Assembly (NCBI GenBank): GCA_019694855.1
Contig: JAIBBD010000012.1
Location: 1-45,472 of the forward strand
Source of the DNA: Dehalococcoidia bacterium
GTDB lineage: Bacteria; Chloroflexota; Dehalococcoidia; UBA2979
DNA length: 45,472 bases
Reading direction: 5' to 3'
The translations under genes were made by a program, and so were the position numbers. This document shows, in pieces, positions 32,371 through 40,571 of this stretch; the first letter of the stretch is position 1, and every line of letters begins with the position of its first letter. A model generated the notes under the pieces. That model did no database searches, was not told where the DNA came from, and worked only from the letters and a program-made list of their open reading frames with translations.

Positions 32371-33728
32371 GCGAGCTGGGGCACTCCCGCGAGTGCCTGT
32401 TGCACCAGCTCCGCGGGGTACTCGTAGTCCTCGAGCTCCCCGTTGAAGTACTGCTCGTAGGCGCCGAGGTCGAGGAACCCGTGGCCGGAGAGGTTGAACA
32501 GGATCACCCGTTCCTCGCCCGCTTCCTTCGCCTCCAGCGCCTCGTCGATCGCCGAGCGGATTGCATGCGCGGATTCCGGCGCCGGGACAATGCCCTCGGC
32601 GCGTGCGAACTGCACGGCTGCGGCGAACACCCCGAGCTGCGGATGCGCTACGGCGTCGATGTAGCCTTCCTCGTGCAGCTGGCTAATCAGTGGCGACATG
32701 CCGTGGTAGCGCAGGCCGCCCGCGTGGATCGAGGGCGGCATGAAGCTGTGCCCGAGCGTCGACATCTTCACGAGCGGTGTCAGCTCCGCCGTGTCGCCAA
32801 AGTCGTAGGTGTACACGCCCTTCGTGAGCGTGGGACACGAGGCAGGCTCAGCCGCCACGAACCGGGTGTTGCGGCCGCCGTTGAGCCGTTCCTGCATGAA
32901 CGGGAACGCGAGACCGGCGTAATTCGAGCCGCCGCCGACGCACCCGATGACCACATCCGGGTACTCGCCAGCCAGCTGCATCTGCGCGATCGCCTCCTGG
33001 CCGATCACCGTCTGGTGCAGCATGACGTGGTTTAGCACAGACCCGAGCGAGTACTTCGTGTCCTCGTGGGTCGCCGCGTCCTCGACCGCCTCCGAGATCG
33101 CAATGCCGAGCGATCCGCTCGAGTTCGGATCGCGCTCGAGAATAGTGCGGCCGGCGTTCGTGTCCTGGCTCGGGCTCGGCACGACCGAGGCGCCGTAGAC
33201 GTTCATCATCGCCTTGCGGTACGGCTTCTGCTCGAACGAGACGCGCACCATGTAGATCTTCAGTTCGATGCCGAACATCTGACACGCGTACGCGAGAGCC
33301 GTCCCCCACTGACCGGCCCCGGTCTCGGTCGTGATGCGGCGGACGCCCTCGAGGTGGTTGTAGTAGGCCTGTGCGACGGCAGTGTTCACCTTGTGCGAGC
33401 CGGCCGGGCTCACGCCTTCGTACTTGTAGTAGATGTGCGCCGGCGTCCCCAGTGCCTCCTCGAGGCGATGGGCGCGAAACAGGGGCGCCGGACGATAGGT
33501 TCGATACACGTCGAGCACCGGCTCCGGAATGTCGATCCAGCGCTCCGTGGAGACTTCCTGCTCGATGACCGCCATCGGGAACAGCGGAGCGAGGTCGGCC
33601 GGCCCGAGCGGTTGACCGGTGCCCGGGTGGAGCGCGGGAGCGGGCGGGTTCTTCAGATCGGCCGCGATGTTGTACCACCGCGTCGGCACCTGATCCTCGG
33701 GCAGGAGGTACTTGTACTGTCGGGCCAC
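32367..33728 (-). CDS. trpB: Tryptophan synthase beta chain, TrpB2 type
   Basis: 453-residue PLP enzyme that joins indole and serine to tryptophan. [18 protein letters not shown] places the Schiff-base Lys at 113, the catalytic Glu lies in TETGAGQWG (135), and [10 protein letters not shown] is the phosphate loop. The extended N-terminus and about 450-residue length fit the TrpB2 branch, which can work without a close TrpA; none is nearby, nor other trp genes. GTG 33728 has AAAGGGAG upstream. A TATACT -10 (33801 to 33796) is visible. A role as indole-salvage enzyme is possible. Confidence 0.94.
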   Translation of the reverse strand: MARQYKYLLPEDQVPTRWYNIAADLKNPPAPALHPGTGQPLGPADLAPLFPMAVIEQEVSTERWIDIPEPVLDVYRTYRPAPLFRAHRLEEALGTPAHIYYKYEGVSPAGSHKVNTAVAQAYYNHLEGVRRITTETGAGQWGTALAYACQMFGIELKIYMVRVSFEQKPYRKAMMNVYGASVVPSPSQDTNAGRTILERDPNSSGSLGIAISEAVEDAATHEDTKYSLGSVLNHVMLHQTVIGQEAIAQMQLAGEYPDVVIGCVGGGSNYAGLAFPFMQERLNGGRNTRFVAAEPASCPTLTKGVYTYDFGDTAELTPLVKMSTLGHSFMPPSIHAGGLRYHGMSPLISQLHEEGYIDAVAHPQLGVFAAAVQFARAEGIVPAPESAHAIRSAIDEALEAKEAGEERVILFNLSGHGFLDLGAYEQYFNGELEDYEYPAELVQQALAGVPQLA

Positions 33729-33795
33729 GGATCCACTCCCTTTCGCACGACCGGGTGGCGAGCGCCAGCGCCCCGGTTCAGTAGACGCGCCCGGC

Positions 33796-33801
33796 AGTAT
33801 A
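33796..33801 (-). promoter_or_regulatory. -10 element of trpB
   Basis: TATACT followed by GC on the minus strand (33801 to 33796), five of six matches to consensus, predicts a leader of about 60 nt. The -35 is weak. Confidence 0.45.
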
Positions 33802-33823
33802 GTCCCCGCGCGATCGAGGGAGC

Positions 33824-33839
33824 AGGGCCGTTCGGCCCT
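33824..33839 (-). terminator. Hairpin after the ferritin-like gene
   Basis: AGGGCC-GTTC-GGCCCT (33824-33839) lies directly beyond the stop of the minus-strand ferritin-like gene. Confidence 0.5.
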
Positions 33840-33843
33840 CGCC

Positions 33844-35076
33844 TCAGGAGAGCTGCCGCACCACGCCTCGGAAGGTCTTAGCCACCTGCTCGAGCTCCGG
33901 GAGTCCGGCCCTGGACAGCTCGTCGGCGTGGTCCGCGAGCTCGCCGAAGCGCTCCCGGAGCAGCCGCCAGGCGGCGTCTTTGTAGGGCAGCGGGTGCAGT
34001 GTCCGCACGACGAAGCTCGGTCCGGCGGTACGACCCGGGTGGCGCACCCCCGCGGGCATGCGCGCGAGCAGCTCACCGAGCGGCACGAGCGTGCCCGCCA
34101 TTGTCTCGATCGCCGTGTTGCACAGCGCGTCGGCCTCCTCGTCGCTCTCGTCCGTCATCACGAAGAAGCGCGCGAGCAGATGGAGCATCGAGACGTACGC
34201 CTCGTTGAACAGGTCGCTGAGCCGAATCGCCGGCTCGTGATCGATCAGGTTGACTGGACCGTTCGCTTCCGGAGGCGTGCGCGTGAACGGGTTCTCGAGC
34301 ATTGGGTATGCCGGCTCGAAGCCCGGGTGCGTCTCGCGGAAGGCGAGATACTCCTCGAGGATGCGATTGAAGCGAGCGTAGTGAGAGTCGGGATTCCCGC
34401 TCGAGTCGCCCTCACCTTGCTCGACGACGTGCGCGAGGTTGCGCGCGGTCGTTCCGATGTCGACGATCGGTTCCCACCCGCTGGACTCGAAGAAGCGCCG
34501 GAATGCCGGCCGCGGGGGCGGGCCCACGAAGACGTTTTCTTCGCCCAGCCGCTCGACAAGCGCGCGCAGACTGTTCTCGGCCACTGAGTACACGTCGCCC
34601 TGGGAGTCGAACTGGCGGGGGTCGGCCCCGATCTTGTTGTCCATATCGCCCTCGATGCGCTGGAGCCGCTCGGGGGAGGTGTACGCGGGGAGGTTCGAGC
34701 CGTCCGGCTGCTCGACCGCGATGAAGTGGCGCAGCACCTCCTCGCTGAACGGTCGTAGCTCGATCTGGTAGTCGGGCAGGTACCATGCGCAGTCGTGAGG
34801 GAAGTTCGGGCGGTCGAAGTTCGGAGCTGCCCCCAGCGCGGTCAGCAGGTTGTTGACGACCGCGAGGTGGAACATCTCCTCGACGGCCACCTGGATGATG
34901 CTGCGTTTCCAGCCGAGCACCGACTCTACCGCGTCGGCGGGCAGTCCTTCCTCGACGCTCTTCTTCAGGGAGAAGGCCGTGAACAGGTAGCTGCACGACA
35001 GGCTGTGTTCCAGCTCGGTCGCCTGGTTCAGCATGAAGACGAGTTCATCTCGGTGGGATGCGACGACGTCGGTCAC
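33844..35076 (-). CDS. Ferritin-like domain protein, VioB/PF12902 type
   Basis: 410-residue protein whose first half is a ferritin-like four-helix domain of the type in VioB and related oxidative coupling proteins. Candidate di-metal ligands are in [16 protein letters not shown] and [16 protein letters not shown]. The second half is helical, with [13 protein letters not shown], and has no recognised domain. VioB-like members bind iron or other cofactors, and catalysis here is not assured. GTG 35076 has GGAGAG upstream. It is divergent from the double-CDGSH gene; that pairing suggests iron or redox work. Confidence 0.85.
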   Translation of the reverse strand: MTDVVASHRDELVFMLNQATELEHSLSCSYLFTAFSLKKSVEEGLPADAVESVLGWKRSIIQVAVEEMFHLAVVNNLLTALGAAPNFDRPNFPHDCAWYLPDYQIELRPFSEEVLRHFIAVEQPDGSNLPAYTSPERLQRIEGDMDNKIGADPRQFDSQGDVYSVAENSLRALVERLGEENVFVGPPPRPAFRRFFESSGWEPIVDIGTTARNLAHVVEQGEGDSSGNPDSHYARFNRILEEYLAFRETHPGFEPAYPMLENPFTRTPPEANGPVNLIDHEPAIRLSDLFNEAYVSMLHLLARFFVMTDESDEEADALCNTAIETMAGTLVPLGELLARMPAGVRHPGRTAGPSFVVRTLHPLPYKDAAWRLLRERFGELADHADELSRAGLPELEQVAKTFRGVVRQLS

Positions 35077-35270
35077 GAGCGCTCTCCGTTTCGACTGGAA
35101 GGACGCAACGCACCACGCTCGCGCGGACTGCGCTGCCGAGGCGCGAACGGACGGTACTCCGGCGACCGATCGCGAGCAACGCCGCTCCAGGAAAACCGCG
35201 AGATAAGCATGTTTCGCCGGCGATCACTATGCTGTGCGACCGAACAACGACGCTCCGAGGGAGAACAAGA
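35077..35270. other. Divergent intergenic region, ferritin-like and CDGSH genes
   Basis: This 194-base gap holds no gene. A -10-like TATGCT (35228-35233) could serve the CDGSH gene. AGCAT/ATGCT arms flank a CGCCGGCG palindrome. No consensus -35 is seen on either strand. Confidence 0.3.
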
Positions 35271-35939
35271 GTGGACGACCAGCCGCACATCCAGATCGAC
35301 GTCAACGGGCCCTATATCGTGGATGGCCCTGTGCCCCTCACGGAGATGGCGCCAGTGCACACGCTGAATGGCGAGCCCGTCGACTGGCATGTCCTCGGTG
35401 CCATCGAGTCCGAGGAGTGGCCGGCCTATCTGTGCCGCTGCGGAGGCTCGAAGAACAAGCCGTTCTGCGACAGCAGCCATGAGTCGAATGGCTTCGACGG
35501 AACCGAGGCAGCGGATCGCCGCCCGTTCGCGGAGCGCGCCGTTGTGGACGAGGGCGCGCACGAGCAACTGCTTGACGACAAGCCGCTCTGCGTGCGGGCC
35601 GGCTTCTGCCGCACGCGCACGACCAGTGTCTGGGATCTGCTGGCGCTCGGTGGCGACCCCGAGGCCGCCGAACGGCTCCGCGAAATGACCTGGAACTGCC
35701 CGTCGGGCCGACTCGTCCTGCGAGACCTCGATGGCAATGACATCGAGCCCGAGCTCGCGCCCGAGGTCGGGGTGGTCCCCGGCGGTCCGCTCTGGATTCG
35801 CGGGGGCATCCGTGTGACTGGCTCAGACGGCACGGAATGGGAGACGAGGAACCGCGTGGCCCTGTGTCGCTGCGGTGGCTCGGCCAGCAAGCCGTTCTGC
35901 GACGGCGCCCACCTGCGGCGTCATTTCGACGAGCGGTAG
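35271..35939 (+). CDS. Iron-sulfur protein with two CDGSH domains and a Fer4_19-like centre
   Basis: 222-residue protein with two CDGSH Fe-S modules: CRCGGSKNKPFCDSSH (Cys55, Cys57, Cys66, His70) and CRCGGSASKPFCDGAH (Cys199, Cys201, Cys210, His214). Each fits the 3Cys-1His [2Fe-2S] pattern. Between them, LCVRAGFCRT (Cys107, Cys113) and WNCPSGRLVL (Cys143) resemble the divergent 4Fe-4S domain Fer4_19. Such proteins are thought to transfer electrons or clusters or to sense redox state. GTG 35271 has GAGGGAG upstream. Its neighbours are a ferritin-like protein and a heliorhodopsin, consistent with redox stress handling. Confidence 0.93.
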   Translation: MDDQPHIQIDVNGPYIVDGPVPLTEMAPVHTLNGEPVDWHVLGAIESEEWPAYLCRCGGSKNKPFCDSSHESNGFDGTEAADRRPFAERAVVDEGAHEQLLDDKPLCVRAGFCRTRTTSVWDLLALGGDPEAAERLREMTWNCPSGRLVLRDLDGNDIEPELAPEVGVVPGGPLWIRGGIRVTGSDGTEWETRNRVALCRCGGSASKPFCDGAHLRRHFDER

Positions 35940-35970
35940 CACGCCGCAAACGGCTGCTCGGCGCCGCGGG

Positions 35971-36735
35971 TCAGTCCGCGAGCGTCGAGGCAAAGACCTG
36001 CCACGCGAGCGCGGACTTCGCCGTCAGGCTGAGGAAGACGTATACCGTCTCGCCAAAGACATAGTCGCGCCACGGCCCGACCCGCCGGTACTGCAACCAC
36101 ATGTTCAGCGCGAAGACGTTGAAGAACAGAAACAGCGAGATAAAGATCCCGTAGACGAACGCGGGTGGATCCGCTGGCGAACCGGGCGTCACGAAGTAGA
36201 TCGCAATCGCGACCCACGGCACGGCGCCCGCGATGCAGCCCACCCAGAACGGGAGCAACCCGCCGTCGCCCGGCCGCTCTGTGTGCTCCTGCACCAGGCC
36301 GAGCAGGATCATCGTCGCGTTCACCCCGAACAACCCGACGAGCGCGGCGATGTCGCCGATGCCCGTGAGCATCGCAATCAGCACGATCATGATCGAGGCG
36401 CTGAACGCGTACTCGATCCAGCGCGCGTCGTTGCGGCCGCGTTCGAGGTTCCTCGTGTACCACCCGAACACGCCTGGCAACACGAGGAGGAAGTGCGCCG
36501 CCGCCGAGATGAATACGAACGCCGCGACTGCCGGCCCGATGCGCAGATCGAAGAGATGGTCGAGTTCAGCTGGCCCCGAACCCGGTGGGCCCTGCATGAA
36601 CGTCGCGTGCACGGGTAGCGAGAAGTCGTTGCTCAGCGCGAGGAGCGCTAGGCCCTGCGCCAGGTGGAGCACGCCCATCCCGAGGTTGTACCAGCGGAGC
36701 CGCCGGAATCGCCGCGTCGTTGTCTCGTCGGTCAC
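35971..36735 (-). CDS. Heliorhodopsin
   Basis: 254-residue seven-helix retinal protein of the heliorhodopsin family, distant from type-1 rhodopsins and inverted in the membrane. Diagnostic segments are RLRWYNLGMGVLHLAQGLA, GVFGWYTRNLERG, RWIEYAFSASIMIVLIAML and FFNVFALNMWLQYRRVG. The retinal Lys is Lys240 in LSLTAKSALAWQ, with Ser236 four residues before it. Glu108 in WIEY fits the Schiff-base counterion, and His24 and His81 match the conserved pocket His residues. GTG 36735 has GGGAGG five bases upstream. It is divergent from a peroxiredoxin-like gene. The function of the family is unsettled; a light sensor or regulator is likely. Confidence 0.95.
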   Translation of the reverse strand: MTDETTTRRFRRLRWYNLGMGVLHLAQGLALLALSNDFSLPVHATFMQGPPGSGPAELDHLFDLRIGPAVAAFVFISAAAHFLLVLPGVFGWYTRNLERGRNDARWIEYAFSASIMIVLIAMLTGIGDIAALVGLFGVNATMILLGLVQEHTERPGDGGLLPFWVGCIAGAVPWVAIAIYFVTPGSPADPPAFVYGIFISLFLFFNVFALNMWLQYRRVGPWRDYVFGETVYVFLSLTAKSALAWQVFASTLAD

Positions 36736-36763
36736 GCATCCTCCCGCCATCTCGTGCGTCTGA

Positions 36764-36815
36764 ATCCAGCGTAGCGCATCGCCGGAGCGCCGCCCGCGGC
36801 CCCCGTACACTGGAT
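36764..36815. promoter_or_regulatory. Back-to-back promoters of heliorhodopsin and PRXL2-type genes
   Basis: The 103-base divergent gap carries TACGCTGGAT on the minus strand (36773 to 36764) and TACACTGGAT on the plus strand (36806-36815), nine of ten bases shared. Each has a -10 as its first six bases and predicts a leader of about 20-26 nt with a good ribosome site. No consensus -35 is seen on either side. Both genes could therefore share one regulator. Confidence 0.55.
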
Positions 36816-36838
36816 CGTGAAGAGAACGGAGCGCGCAG

Positions 36839-37390
36839 TTGGAGCGAGTGACAACCGAGACGGCAACGCTCAATGTACTTACGCCCGAGGGTGGCTCGCT
36901 TTCCCTCGAGACGCTCTGGGCGGATGCGCCGCTACTCCTGGTTCTCGTGCGCCACTATGGCTGCCAGTTCTGCCGCGAGCAGATCGCGCAGTTGCGTCGT
37001 ATCCTGCCCGACCTGGAGCGGGCCGGGGTGGACGTCGCCATCATCGGCAACGGTACGCCGCTCATGGCGCAGGCATTCGTCGAGGAGACGGGTCTCGAGG
37101 TTCCGCTCTATACGAACCCGGGCCGTGAGGTCTACCGTGCACTCGGCGCGCGGCGTCCCTCGCTGCTCGCCATGCTCGACCCGCGGTTGTGGCTGAACGG
37201 CCTGCGAGCGATGTCGCGCGGCTACCTCCCCCACCGCGTCCAGGGCGACGCCGCGCAGCTCGGTGGCGTGTTCTTGATCCTGCCCGATGCCTCGATGCCG
37301 TTCGCCCATCGGAGTGACCGCGGAGGCGACTACCCGTCGAACGCCTCTATCCTTGACGCCGTCCGTTCCCTTGAGCGGATGGCGGCCTGA
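36839..37390 (+). CDS. Peroxiredoxin-like protein, AhpC-TSA_2/PRXL2 type
   Basis: 183-residue thioredoxin-fold protein of the AhpC/TSA_2 (PRXL2) group. The active-site motif is RHYGCQFCREQ with Cys42 and Cys45, followed by VDVAIIGNGTPLMAQAF and EVPLYTNPGREVYRALGA, typical of this family. Enzymes here are thought to reduce peroxides or act as thiol oxidoreductases, but few are characterised. TTG 36839 has GGAG seven bases upstream; GTG 36848 is the alternative. It is transcribed away from the heliorhodopsin gene with mirrored promoters, suggesting common control. Confidence 0.92.
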   Translation: MERVTTETATLNVLTPEGGSLSLETLWADAPLLLVLVRHYGCQFCREQIAQLRRILPDLERAGVDVAIIGNGTPLMAQAFVEETGLEVPLYTNPGREVYRALGARRPSLLAMLDPRLWLNGLRAMSRGYLPHRVQGDAAQLGGVFLILPDASMPFAHRSDRGGDYPSNASILDAVRSLERMAA

Positions 37391-37405
37391 CGCGCGTCAG
37401 CCGCC
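37381..37405. terminator. Short hairpin covering convergent stop codons
   Basis: GGCGG-CTGACG pairs with CGTCAG-CCGCC around a CG with one bulged base. It covers both stop codons of the peroxiredoxin-like and SUI1 genes. Confidence 0.5.
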
Positions 37406-37756
37406 GGCCTGTTTGACACGCAGACCGCCCTCTTCGAGCCGGGCCTGCACGCGGTCGCGATGGTCCCCCTGGATGACCAGGACGTCGCCGTCGCGCGTCC
37501 CTCCGGCGCCGCAGTGCGCCTTCAGCAGCTTCAGCCAACGGTCGAGGTCGGCGGCCGTCCCCTCGATGCCCGAGACCACAGTCACGGTCTTCCCGCCGCG
37601 ACCCTTCTTCTCGCGCCGCACTCGCACGTATCCGTCGCGCGGGTCCGCCGGGCGCGGCGCCGCCTGCGACGAACCTCTAGGCGTGACGGGTGGCCGCACC
37701 CTCCCACCGTCGGTGCCATCGGTGGAGTAGACGAGGCGCGAGTTTGCGTCGGGCAT
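37397..37756 (-). CDS. SUI1/eIF1-type (YciH-like) protein
   Basis: 119-residue protein with a C-terminal SUI1 domain: DGYVRVRREKKGRGGKTVTV, then VVSGIEGTAADLDRWLKLLK and GDVLVIQGDHRDRVQARLEE. The N-terminal part is a polar Pro/Arg linker. Bacterial SUI1 proteins of the YciH kind resemble eukaryotic initiation factor eIF1 and may discriminate start codons or act in stress. ATG 37756 is chosen because MPDANSRLVYSTDG opens YciH proteins in this way and GGAG precedes it. It is convergent with the peroxiredoxin-like gene. Confidence 0.94.
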   Translation of the reverse strand: MPDANSRLVYSTDGTDGGRVRPPVTPRGSSQAAPRPADPRDGYVRVRREKKGRGGKTVTVVSGIEGTAADLDRWLKLLKAHCGAGGTRDGDVLVIQGDHRDRVQARLEEGGLRVKQAGG

Positions 37757-37940
37757 CGAGGCTCCAATCGCGTGCTTCCTCAGGGCCTCCATTGTCGCCC
37801 GCAAGGCCCGTGCCTGCCTGTCACAAATCGAGATGGAGGCGCGACGTTCGCCCGCACATGTTCGATGTCGTCGTCCGCCGTCCTCAATCACGATGTACAC
37901 GGGAGAGACGGTGGCGGCGGGCGTGGGAAGGGGTCACAGG

Positions 37941-38204
37941 GTGAGTGTCATAGCCTGGATCGTGCTCGGCCTGATTGCGGGAGCGCTGGCGAAGATGCTG
38001 ATGCCGGGACGCGACCCCGGGGGCATCCTGGGCACCATCCTGATTGGCATCGGCGGGGCAATCGTCGGCGGCTTCATCTGGAATGCGTTCACCGGCAACG
38101 ACAGCTACGGCGACTTCGATATCGGCGGGATTCTCATCGCCGTCCTTGGCGCCATCATTCTGCTGTGGGGGTATCGCGCCCTCGTGGCGAATCGCGCGCA
38201 CTGA
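37941..38204 (+). CDS. GlsB/YeaQ/YmgE-type membrane protein
   Basis: 87-residue membrane protein of the transglycosylase-associated family. It has three helices: VIAWIVLGLIAGALAKMLMP, GILGTILIGIGGAIVGGFIW and GGILIAVLGAIILLWGYRAL, with GRDPGG between the first two. These proteins are linked with envelope stress, but the function is not known. GTG 37941 has AAGGGG eight bases upstream. The 184 bases before it hold no gene. It is convergent with the glycosyltransferase fusion gene, with 36 bases between stops. Confidence 0.92.
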   Translation: MSVIAWIVLGLIAGALAKMLMPGRDPGGILGTILIGIGGAIVGGFIWNAFTGNDSYGDFDIGGILIAVLGAIILLWGYRALVANRAH

Positions 38205-38240
38205 GGCATTCGTGCGCACTTCGACACCCCGAGGTGGACA

Positions 38241-40571
38241 CTACTCCGCGGCTGGAGTGCTCGCCCCGGCCTGCCGAGGCGTGACGCGCCAGTTGCGCTC
38301 GCCCATCAACTGCTTGAACTGACCGATGCGGACGATGATGTTCTTCATTTCGGTGTAGAACAGCGTCGCGAAGAACAGGTAGACGAAGAACCAGCCCTTA
38401 TGGCGCTTGATGTCGGGCGCCGCCGCGAAATAGGCAAGCAGCGTCTGGCCTGGCCCGACGATGAACGTGAAGATCGATGTGAATACGAACACGGGCACGA
38501 ACCAGTCGAGTGAGCTGGTCGTGAGCCAGAAGGCGACGATCGGGAAAATCTGCAGGGAGATCCACGGATACAGCTCGCGCCATACGAGCAGGTGCAGCAT
38601 TCCCAGTTTCTGGCGGAACGAGAGATGCCGCGAACGCATGCTCGGGATGAAGTGCAGCAGCGAGACCTGGAACCAGCCCTGCGACCATCGCATCCGCTGA
38701 TTCCAGAGCTGCTTCAGCGTCACCGTCGCGAGTTCTGCCGAGATCAACCGTCCGTCCGAGGCGATGCGTGCGCCCACCTCGACCGCTCGCATCGAGGAGT
38801 CGATGTCTTCCGTGAGCATCGTGCTGCGCATACGCGTGCGGTGCAGCCGGTCGGTGCGCCAGAAGCCGTTGGACCCGCCGAACAACCCAAAGCCGTGGAG
38901 GACGGTCCGCCCCGGATGGCTGACCGCGTAGATCCCCTCGAACTCGATGGCAACCATGCGGGCGATCCAGGAGGCCGTCCCGTTCCGCACCATGCAATGC
39001 CCCTGGACGATGTCGTAGCCGTCTGAAATCCAGCGCCAGGCGCGCTGGAAGCTACCCGGTGCCGGCATGTGATCCGCGTCGAACACGCCGACGAATTCGC
39101 CCGTCACCTGCTCGAGCGCCCCGTTCACGTTCTGGGCTTTCGAGGTGCTGCCATCCACCTTCAGCGCCAGGAAGTGGGGGAACTCGTACGTGAGTTGCTG
39201 CAGGCGTGCCTCGATCGGCATCGGTGTGGGGGTGTTGTAGGCAAGGATGACCTGGAGCGTATTCGGGTACTCAATGTGGAGGAACGTCTCGAGCGTCTGC
39301 ATGATGGTCGCTGCTTCGTTCGGCAGGTAGGCGGCAATGATCGCGGTGGCTGGCGGGTATGGCTGCCGCGGCTCCTCGGGCGGCTGTGGCGCCCGAAACG
39401 AGAGGATGCCCTCAATCCAGATCAGCGTGCCAGTGATCAGAAGCGCCACCACGACCGTGAGGTACATCGGGTAGCTGATGTCCCAGCCTGCCCGGTACAG
39501 CGCGAGGTACCCGAAGTACGGAAGCACGATCCCGACGGCAAGTGTCAGGACGATCTGGATCGGCAAGCGCAGCGCGCTGAAGAATCGGCGCCAGAGTGCG
39601 CGTCCGCTCGCTCCTCGCGCCGAGCGTTGTGCGCGCGCCCAGGCGATGACCCGGTCGTCGGCGATCACCGGACGCAGGTCGCCCTGGCTGGCGGCGAACT
39701 CGTAGGCGAAGGAGGCCAGCTCGAGCCAGTCGTCTGCCGACTTCGCCTTCGTGCTGGCGGAGTACCCCATGTTCGGGGTGAGCAGTACCCGCTGCCCCTC
39801 GATGTTGAACGTGCGCCCGGTAATGTCGAGCGTGAGCCGCCGTAGCACTTGAATCGCCTGGTCGGCGTCAGTCTCGGGCATCATCACCCAGATCGTGTCC
39901 GACCCGATGCCAGCCACGAGGTCAAGGTCGCGCAGCGCGCCACGCGTCACGTGCACGCCGTCTCGCATCGCCCGCGCCGCCGCCACCCCGCCGAGGCGGC
40001 CCCGGATGACGTCCATCTCCTGGAACGAGATCCACGCCAGGGTGGCGGGCAGGCCGCCCCGCTGGAAGCGCGCGAACTCCCGACCCAATTCTTCCCGGAA
40101 GCTCCGCTCGGTCAGCAGACCGCTGCCCGGGTCACGGTCGAGCATGGGCGCGGGCACGGGCACGCGCGCCAGCTTGGCGCGCACCCGTGCGGCCAGCTCC
40201 TCGCCCTTGAATGGCTTCGTGAGGTAGTCGTCGCCTCCGAGTTCGAGCGCCCGGACGATGTCCGAGGTTTCGCTCATCGAACTCAGGAATACGACCGGGA
40301 TACGCGTCAGCTCCGGGTCTTCACGCAGATGCCGCACGAGCTCGAGGCCGCTGACCGTCGGCATGTCGACGTCCGTGAGCACGATGTCTGGACGCAGGCT
40401 ATCGATGAGTTCCATCGCCTCGGCGCCGTCGCGCGCCGCGATGACTGAGAGCCCCTCTGCCTGAAGGACGCGCGTCGCAATCGCCAGAATCAACTCATCG
40501 TCGTCGACGGCGAGGACGAGCTTGCCGGCGATCGGGTTGGCCACGTTCGTCACGCTCGTGTCGGTGGTCAT
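38241..40571 (-). CDS. Response regulator-GGDEF-like-glycosyltransferase 2 fusion protein
   Basis: 776 residues in three parts. (1) Receiver domain (about 17-135): acidic pocket VDDDE, phospho-Asp67 in LTDVDMP, Lys119 in LTKPF. (2) GGDEF-like domain (about 145-300), degenerate: the active-site site reads GIGSDTIW instead of GGDEF, so diguanylate cyclase activity is unlikely. (3) Two helices, then a processive GT2 domain resembling cellulose/hyaluronan synthases: DAD (498-500), TED (587-589) and QRMRW (625-629), with several C-terminal helices. This suggests a polysaccharide synthase switched by phosphorylation. Its ATG overlaps the stop of the histidine kinase gene, so the pair is co-translated. 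Confidence 0.93.
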   Translation of the reverse strand: MTTDTSVTNVANPIAGKLVLAVDDDELILAIATRVLQAEGLSVIAARDGAEAMELIDSLRPDIVLTDVDMPTVSGLELVRHLREDPELTRIPVVFLSSMSETSDIVRALELGGDDYLTKPFKGEELAARVRAKLARVPVPAPMLDRDPGSGLLTERSFREELGREFARFQRGGLPATLAWISFQEMDVIRGRLGGVAAARAMRDGVHVTRGALRDLDLVAGIGSDTIWVMMPETDADQAIQVLRRLTLDITGRTFNIEGQRVLLTPNMGYSASTKAKSADDWLELASFAYEFAASQGDLRPVIADDRVIAWARAQRSARGASGRALWRRFFSALRLPIQIVLTLAVGIVLPYFGYLALYRAGWDISYPMYLTVVVALLITGTLIWIEGILSFRAPQPPEEPRQPYPPATAIIAAYLPNEAATIMQTLETFLHIEYPNTLQVILAYNTPTPMPIEARLQQLTYEFPHFLALKVDGSTSKAQNVNGALEQVTGEFVGVFDADHMPAPGSFQRAWRWISDGYDIVQGHCMVRNGTASWIARMVAIEFEGIYAVSHPGRTVLHGFGLFGGSNGFWRTDRLHRTRMRSTMLTEDIDSSMRAVEVGARIASDGRLISAELATVTLKQLWNQRMRWSQGWFQVSLLHFIPSMRSRHLSFRQKLGMLHLLVWRELYPWISLQIFPIVAFWLTTSSLDWFVPVFVFTSIFTFIVGPGQTLLAYFAAAPDIKRHKGWFFVYLFFATLFYTEMKNIIVRIGQFKQLMGERNWRVTPRQAGASTPAAE

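Noticed and set aside
35971-36735. Type-1 (proton-pump) rhodopsin
   Set aside because: The WIEY, LNMWLQYRR and SLTAKSALAWQ segments are those of heliorhodopsins; no DTD/DTE-type pump motif is present.
38700-40571. Active diguanylate cyclase in the fusion protein
   Set aside because: The loop reads GSDTI rather than GGDEF/GGEEF, so the domain is called GGDEF-like and degenerate.
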